From NCBI RefSeq assembly GCF_020907985.1, contig NZ_JAJJPA010000030.1:1-64000 (forward strand): a stretch of 64,000 nt of DNA, given 5' to 3'. The translations under genes were made by a program, and so were the position numbers. This DNA is from Kitasatospora humi (lineage in GTDB: Bacteria > Actinomycetota > Actinomycetes > Streptomycetales > Streptomycetaceae). Shown piece by piece: positions 60,239 to 64,000 of this stretch (position 1 is the stretch's first letter; every line of letters begins with the position of its first letter). A model generated the notes under the pieces. That model did not search any database, was not told the DNA's origin, and worked only from the letters and a program-made list of their open reading frames with translations.

Positions 60239-61063
60239 TCATCCACGGGCCAGCAGCTCGCCGTGCAGGACCGCGAACCAGCCGTCCGGCTCCATCGCCC
60301 AGCGCCGCCAGGCGTCCGCGATGGCGGCCAACTCGGCCCGGTCGGCGAAGCCGTGGGCCAGCGCGGTGGCGGCCAGGCCGGAGCCGGTGGTGCGGGCGGC
60401 CCAGGACTCGCCCCACCACAGCCGCTCGCCGGGCGACGCGTACGTCCAGGTGGCGCTGCTCGCGGTCAGTTCGGTGAAGCCGGCCTCCCGGGCCCAGGCG
60501 AGCAGCCGGCGGCCCGCGTCCGGCTCGCCGCCGTTGGCTCGGGCGCACCGCCGGTAGAGCGCCAACCAGGCGTCCAGTTCCGGCATTTCGGGATACCAGG
60601 TCATCGCCGCGTAGTCCGCGTCGCGGACCGCCAGCACCCCGCCCGGGGCCAGCACCCGGCGCATCCGGCGCAACGCGTCCACCGGGTCGGCCAGGTGCTG
60701 GAGCACCTGGTGGGCGTGGACCACGTCGAACTCCCCGTCGGGGCAAGGGAGGTCGTAGACATCGGCGACCGCGAACCCGACGTTGGCCAACCCTCGGCCC
60801 GCGACGTACTCGGCGGCCTGCGCGAGCACCTCGGCAGAGGTGTCGACCGCCACCACCCGCCCCGCGGGGCCGACCAGTTCGGCCAGATCCGCGGTGATGG
60901 TGCCGGGCCCGCAGCCGACGTCCAGCACCCGCTGCCCGGCCGCCAGCTCGGGCAGCAGGTAGCCGGCCGAGTTGGCCGCGGTGCGGCTGCGGTGCGAGCG
61001 CAGCACCGCCGCGGTGTGGCCGTGGGTGTAGACGGCGGGCGGCCGTTGCTGATGATCGGTCAT
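60239..61063 (-). CDS. SAM-dependent methyltransferase (UbiE/Methyltransf_11 type)
   Basis: A 274-residue class I methyltransferase. Motif I VLDVGCGPGTITADL, acidic loop VVAVDTSAEVL, motif II/III FDVVHAHQVLQHLADP and the post-motif LAPGGVLAVRDADYA. The N-terminus YTHGHTAAVLRSHRSRTAANSAGYL is typical of the small-molecule methyltransferase group. The substrate is not evident. ATG at 61061-61063. It is divergent from a split-barrel flavin protein, with a symmetrical operator-like repeat between. Confidence 0.93.
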   Translation of the reverse strand: MTDHQQRPPAVYTHGHTAAVLRSHRSRTAANSAGYLLPELAAGQRVLDVGCGPGTITADLAELVGPAGRVVAVDTSAEVLAQAAEYVAGRGLANVGFAVADVYDLPCPDGEFDVVHAHQVLQHLADPVDALRRMRRVLAPGGVLAVRDADYAAMTWYPEMPELDAWLALYRRCARANGGEPDAGRRLLAWAREAGFTELTASSATWTYASPGERLWWGESWAARTTGSGLAATALAHGFADRAELAAIADAWRRWAMEPDGWFAVLHGELLARG

Positions 61064-61083
61064 GTTGCTGAACCTAGCAGCCG

Positions 61084-61120
61084 TCTCAGATGACAAGAAG
61101 ATGCGTCTTGTCGACTGAGA
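61084..61120. promoter_or_regulatory. Operator-like 15+15 inverted repeat between divergent genes
   Basis: TCTCAGATGACAAGA (61084-61098) and TCTTGTCGACTGAGA (61106-61120) are complementary at 13 of 15 positions with a 7-base centre. It starts 20 bases from one start codon and ends 31 from the other. Size and symmetry fit a TetR- or MarR-type repressor controlling both genes; no such regulator is in the window. Confidence 0.65.
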
Positions 61121-61151
61121 TTCCGCGCGGTCGAGCAGTACGCTGGCGGCC

Positions 61152-61733
61152 ATGGGGAAGAGCTATCAGCGAATCGACGACCGGCTGCGCTCGTTCATCC
61201 AGGCCCAGCCGGTCTTCTTCACCGCCACGGCGCCACTGGCCGCCGACGGCCATGTCAACCTGTCCCCCAAGGGTCGCTCCGGCACCCTCGCCGTGCTGGA
61301 CGAACTCACCCTCGCCTACCTGGACTTCGGCGGCAGCCACGCGGAGACCATCGCCCACCTGCGGGAGAACGGACGGATCACGCTGATGTGGTGCGCCTTC
61401 ACCGGGCCACCCACCGTGCTGCGGGTGCACGGGCGCGGCGAGCCGGTCTTCCGCGACGATCCGCGGTTCGCCGAACTGGTCGGCCGGTTCCCGCCGGACG
61501 CCGACGGCAGCGGGCTGCGCGCCGTGGTGCTGGTCCGCGCCGAACGGATCAGCGACTCCTGCGGGTTCGCCGTGCCGTTCATGGACTACCGCGAGGACCG
61601 GCCGCTGCACGCCGACTACTTCGCCCGCAAGAGCGAGCCGGAGTTCGCCGCGTACTGCGCCGGCAAGGAGCACGTCGGGGTCAGCGTCGACGGCTTGCCC
61701 GCCCTGCCGCTGCCGCTGCCACCGCGGCCGTAG
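61152..61733 (+). CDS. Pyridoxamine 5'-phosphate oxidase-family protein
   Basis: A 193-residue FMN-binding split-barrel protein. Signature stretches: FIQAQPVFFTATAPLAADGHVNLSPKG, VLDELTLAYLDFGGSHAETI, LMWCAFTGPPTVLRVHGRGE and the late SCGFAVPFMDYREDRP. Members bind FMN or F420 and reduce or oxidise small molecules, or detoxify; this subgroup is not the vitamin B6 enzyme. ATG at 61152. It shares a divergent control region with the methyltransferase. The 3' end overlaps GC-rich repeats leading into the next gene. Confidence 0.9.
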   Translation: MGKSYQRIDDRLRSFIQAQPVFFTATAPLAADGHVNLSPKGRSGTLAVLDELTLAYLDFGGSHAETIAHLRENGRITLMWCAFTGPPTVLRVHGRGEPVFRDDPRFAELVGRFPPDADGSGLRAVVLVRAERISDSCGFAVPFMDYREDRPLHADYFARKSEPEFAAYCAGKEHVGVSVDGLPALPLPLPPRP

Positions 61734-61739
61734 CGCTCC

Positions 61740-61843
61740 CCCCCGCGGCCGTGGCCCTGGCGCTGTGACCCAGCACCCGCACGTACGCTCGTAACGCACC
61801 CCCGCGGCCGTAGCCTTGGCGCTGTGACCCAGCGCCCGCACGT
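61740..61843 (+). repeat. 45-base direct duplication carrying a start codon
   Basis: Copies at 61740-61784 and 61799-61843 match at 42 of 45 bases. The second contains TAGCCT (61811-61816), seven bases before the GTG start of the RibD-like reductase, suggesting a leaderless transcript. In the first the equivalent hexamer is TGGCCC and its GTG (61765) opens a 9-codon frame ending at TAA (61792-61794). A third partial copy of CCGCGGCCGTAGC lies at the end of the preceding gene. Confidence 0.9.
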
Positions 61844-62504
61844 GACCCTCAGCGCCGCGATGTCGCTCGACGGCTTCCTGGACGACGCCTCGCCCGAGCG
61901 CCTGCTGCTCTCCAACCCGGCCGACTTCGACCGGGTGGACCAGCTGCGCGCGGAGTCCGACGCGATCCTGGTCGGCTCCACCACGCTGCGCCGCGACAAC
62001 CCCCGGCTGCTGGTCAACGCCCCGGACCGGCGCGCCGCCCGGGAAGCCGCCGGCCGGGCCGCCCACCCGCTGAAGGTCACCCTGAGCGGGCGCGGCGACC
62101 TCGCCCCCGAGCTGCGGTTCTGGCACACCGGCGGGGCCAAGCTGGTCTACAGCACCGACCAGGGGGCCGGCCGGCTGCGGGCGGCGCTGGACGGGCTGGC
62201 CGAGGTCGTCGCGCTGGGCCACCGGGTGCACCTGGGCGCCGTACTGGACGACCTCGGGCGGCGCGGGGTGCGGCGGCTGATGGTGGAGGGCGGCGGCTCG
62301 GTGCACACCCAGTTCCTGAGCGAGGGGCTGGCCGACGAGCTGCAGCTGGCCGTGGCCCCGCTCCTGGTCGGGCACGCCGCGGCGCCGCGGTTCGTCAACC
62401 CGGCCGACTTCCCCGGGGGGAGCACTCGACGGCTGCGGCTGCTGGAGGCCCGTACCGTCGGGGACGTCGTCCTGCTCCGCTACGCCCCCAAGGAGTCCGT
62501 GTGA
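61824..62504 (+). CDS. RibD C-terminal domain reductase
   Basis: A 226-residue dihydrofolate-reductase-fold protein of the RibD_C family. In riboflavin synthesis this domain reduces the ribosylamino-pyrimidine with NADPH. Core motifs: VTLSAAMSLDGFLDD, QLRAESDAILVGSTTLRRDNPRLLV, GVRRLMVEGGGSVHTQFLSE and DELQLAVAPLLVGHAAAPRF. GTG start, likely leaderless. The stop overlaps the deaminase start (GTGA at 62501-62504). Fused RibD has the deaminase first; here the order is reversed and split, so this may be an accessory pterin/flavin or natural-product enzyme rather than the house copy. Confidence 0.9.
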   Translation: MTQRPHVTLSAAMSLDGFLDDASPERLLLSNPADFDRVDQLRAESDAILVGSTTLRRDNPRLLVNAPDRRAAREAAGRAAHPLKVTLSGRGDLAPELRFWHTGGAKLVYSTDQGAGRLRAALDGLAEVVALGHRVHLGAVLDDLGRRGVRRLMVEGGGSVHTQFLSEGLADELQLAVAPLLVGHAAAPRFVNPADFPGGSTRRLRLLEARTVGDVVLLRYAPKESV

Positions 62505-62965
62505 CCGCCACCGGCCGCCCGTCCGCCGACCGCTCGTTCCTGCTGCGCGCCATCGAGCTCTCCCGGCGCTGCCCGCCCGCCGAGCACGCCTTCTCGGTCG
62601 GCGCGGTGGTGGTCGGCGCGGACGGCGCGGTGCTGAGCGAGGGGTACAGCCGGGAGGACGATCCGACGGTGCACGCCGAGGAGTCCGCGCTCGCCAAGCT
62701 GCCGGCCGGCGACCCCCGGCTGCGCACCGCCACCGTCTACAGCTCGCTGGAGCCCTGCGGCCGACGGGCCTCCCGCCCGCGGCCGTGCGCCGACCTGATC
62801 CTGGCGGCCGGCGTGCCCCGGGTGGTGATCGCCTGGCGCGAGCCCGACCTGTTCGTCACCGGCTGCGAGGGCGTCGACCGGCTGCGCGCCGCCGGCGTCG
62901 AGGTGGTCGAACTGCCCGAGCTGGCCGAGCAGGCACGGGCGGCGAACCGACACCTGCTGGACTGA
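62501..62965 (+). CDS. RibD-type/cytidine-like deaminase
   Basis: A 154-residue zinc deaminase. The catalytic motif H58-A-E60 in DPTVHAEESALAKL and the zinc cysteines C86 and C96 in SLEPCGRRASRPRPCADLI resemble the RibD N-terminal domain (PC-x8-9-C) more than dCMP deaminase. It would deaminate a diaminopyrimidine-type substrate next to its reductase partner, with which it is translationally coupled. GTG start at 62501. Confidence 0.9.
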   Translation: MTATGRPSADRSFLLRAIELSRRCPPAEHAFSVGAVVVGADGAVLSEGYSREDDPTVHAEESALAKLPAGDPRLRTATVYSSLEPCGRRASRPRPCADLILAAGVPRVVIAWREPDLFVTGCEGVDRLRAAGVEVVELPELAEQARAANRHLLD

Positions 62966-63021
62966 GGGCGTTCATCCGGCTTTTGTATCCTAGGGGAACA
63001 TTTACCCGAAGGAGTCGCCGC

Positions 63022-63675
63022 ATGACCGCCACCGAGCTCACCGCCCGCGCCCTGCTGCTGGACATGGACGGCACCCTGGTCGACTCGGACGCGGTGGTGG
63101 AGCGCTGCTGGCGCCGCTGGGCCGCCGGGCAGGGCCTCGACGGTGACCGGGTGATGAGCGTGGTGCACGGGCGCCAGGGCCACCTGTCGATGGCGATCCT
63201 GCTGCCCGACCGCCCGATGGAGCAGAACCTCGCGGAGAACCGGGTGTTGCTCGCCGAGGAGGCCGCCGACACCGAGGGCGTCGTGCCGGTGCCCGGCGCC
63301 CCGGCCTTCCTGGCCGCACTGGCCGACCTGCCGCACGCCCTGGTCACCTCGGCCGACCGCCGGCTGTCCCGGGTGCGGATGGCCGCCGCCGGCCTGCCCT
63401 ACCCCGAGCTCGCCATAACCGCCGAGCTGGTCACCGCCGGCAAGCCCGACCCCGAGGGCTTCCTCAAGGCCGCCGCGGAGCTGGGCGTCGACCCGGCCGA
63501 CTGCCTGGTCTTCGAGGACTCCGGGGCCGGCATCGCGGCCGGACTGGCCGCCGGGATGCGAGTGGTCGGCGTCGGCCCGCGCGCCGCCGCCCACCACCCG
63601 ACCGCGCGGGTGCCGGACCTCGCCGCCGTCCGGGTCGCCGCGGGTGCCGACGGCACGCTGCTGGTCACAGTCTGA
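63022..63675 (+). CDS. HAD-superfamily phosphatase
   Basis: A 217-residue HAD subfamily IA phosphatase. Motif I LLLDMDGTLVDSD with nucleophile D14 and acid D16; motif II VTSADRR; motif III lysine in TAGKPDPEGFLKAA; motif IV VFEDSGAGIAAG. It resembles glycerol-3-phosphate or sugar-phosphate phosphatases such as GppA2/Gpp and YfbT-like enzymes. A flavin-precursor (5-amino-6-ribitylaminouracil phosphate) phosphatase is an alternative suggested by the RibD-like neighbours. ATG at 63022 follows AAGGAG (63009-63014). TATCCT (62986-62991) may be a -10. Confidence 0.93.
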   Translation: MTATELTARALLLDMDGTLVDSDAVVERCWRRWAAGQGLDGDRVMSVVHGRQGHLSMAILLPDRPMEQNLAENRVLLAEEAADTEGVVPVPGAPAFLAALADLPHALVTSADRRLSRVRMAAAGLPYPELAITAELVTAGKPDPEGFLKAAAELGVDPADCLVFEDSGAGIAAGLAAGMRVVGVGPRAAAHHPTARVPDLAAVRVAAGADGTLLVTV

Positions 63676-63727
63676 GCGGGCCCGGGCCCGATTCCGGCCG
63701 ACGGCCCGCCCGGTGGATCTCGCCGGC

Positions 63728-64000
63728 TCAGCCCCGGTCGACGAAGAAGCTGTCGTGCCGCACCAGGAACTCCTGGAACTCCGGGCCGCCGCGCTGGGCC
63801 ATCTCGCCGACCCGCTCGAAGTACTCCTCGCGGGGCGCGCCGGGGGTGAACAGCATCAGCATGGTGGCCGGATCGTCGGACTCGTTGCGGAAGGCGTGCA
63901 GGCCGCCGACCGGAACGTGCAGGAAGTCGCCGGAGCGCCCGGTGGTCCAGTGGTCGCCGTCGTAGAGGCGGACCTGGCCGGAGAGCACGAAGAAGGACTC
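63728..64000 (-). CDS. Cupin-domain protein (5' end outside the window)
   Basis: The last 90 codons of a gene that begins beyond the window. The visible part has the cupin pattern FVLSGQVRLYDGD, GDFLHVPVGGLHAFRNES and LMLFTPGAPREEYFERVG, i.e. the second half of a single-domain cupin. Metal ligands of the first motif are not visible. The C-terminus PEFQEFLVRHDSFFVDRG is common in quercetin-dioxygenase-like actinobacterial cupins. The function is unknown. Confidence 0.85.
   Translation of the reverse strand, partial: ESFFVLSGQVRLYDGDHWTTGRSGDFLHVPVGGLHAFRNESDDPATMLMLFTPGAPREEYFERVGEMAQRGGPEFQEFLVRHDSFFVDRG

Overview
The window is very GC-rich (about 72%), with dense GC3-biased genes, GTG and TTG starts, and many long GC-rich hairpins without clear U tracts. 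It carries mycothiol (mshB), diaminopimelate (dapE, dapC), Mrp, TatB and BldK-like genes. This points to the chromosome of a Streptomyces or Kitasatospora relative (family Streptomycetaceae). I see no rRNA, tRNA, insertion sequence, integrase, phage gene or CRISPR array. It reads as core chromosome rather than an island. No search could be run, so family names rest on recognised motifs and remembered gene order.

Layout. 0.2-4.0 kb: a zinc-ribbon DUF6758 protein, a PHP phosphoesterase, a SUFU-domain protein, an EamA transporter and an unassigned protein. 4.1-11.6 kb: a MgtE-N/CBS protein, DUF1003, Mrp, an unknown, tatB, a membrane-anchored anti-sigma factor, a SigE-type ECF sigma factor, a divergent O-methyltransferase and the 55-aa DUF3117 protein. 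12.0-16.7 kb: a PaaG-like isomerase, tag, a DivIVA-like protein, a FolP2-type DHPS homologue, a LOG-family protein and dapE. 16.9-22.8 kb: two envelope/secreted proteins, dapC-fdxA, a GNAT and a SirB1 protein. 22.8-26.4 kb: a four-gene ABC exporter/two-component operon. 26.5-33.0 kb: an S9 peptidase, a 64-aa membrane protein, mshB with its membrane partner, and a large YoaR-type envelope protein.

33.5-46.3 kb holds two complete oligopeptide ABC importers that face each other across a shared terminator. The left one has the bldKA-E gene order. The right one is substrate-binding protein first. The last ATPase of each carries a long repetitive charged tail of different composition. Both operons place strong hairpins just after the binding-protein gene. 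46.4-53.6 kb: typA, an LpqW-like lipoprotein, and a three-gene succinate dehydrogenase/fumarate reductase preceded by a CRP-type palindrome. 53.6-59.2 kb: two consecutive PAS-PAS-GAF-SpoIIE-HATPase phosphatases. 59.2-64.0 kb: a Nudix hydrolase, a methyltransferase divergent from a flavin split-barrel protein across an operator-like repeat, a split RibD-like reductase/deaminase pair behind a duplicated start region, a HAD phosphatase, and a cupin gene cut by the window end.

Much of the window follows the order of Mycobacterium tuberculosis Rv1165-Rv1232c (typA, lpqW, mshB, fdxC/aminotransferase, dapE, LOG, folP2, DivIVA, tag, DUF3117, methyltransferase, sigE, rseA, tatB, mrp). It is therefore an old actinobacterial neighbourhood, with two peptide importers and signalling genes in between. 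The main departures from the expected are the repeat tails on the ATPases, the duplicated start region before the RibD-like pair, the absence of htrA beside sigE, and several well-formed operator-like palindromes.
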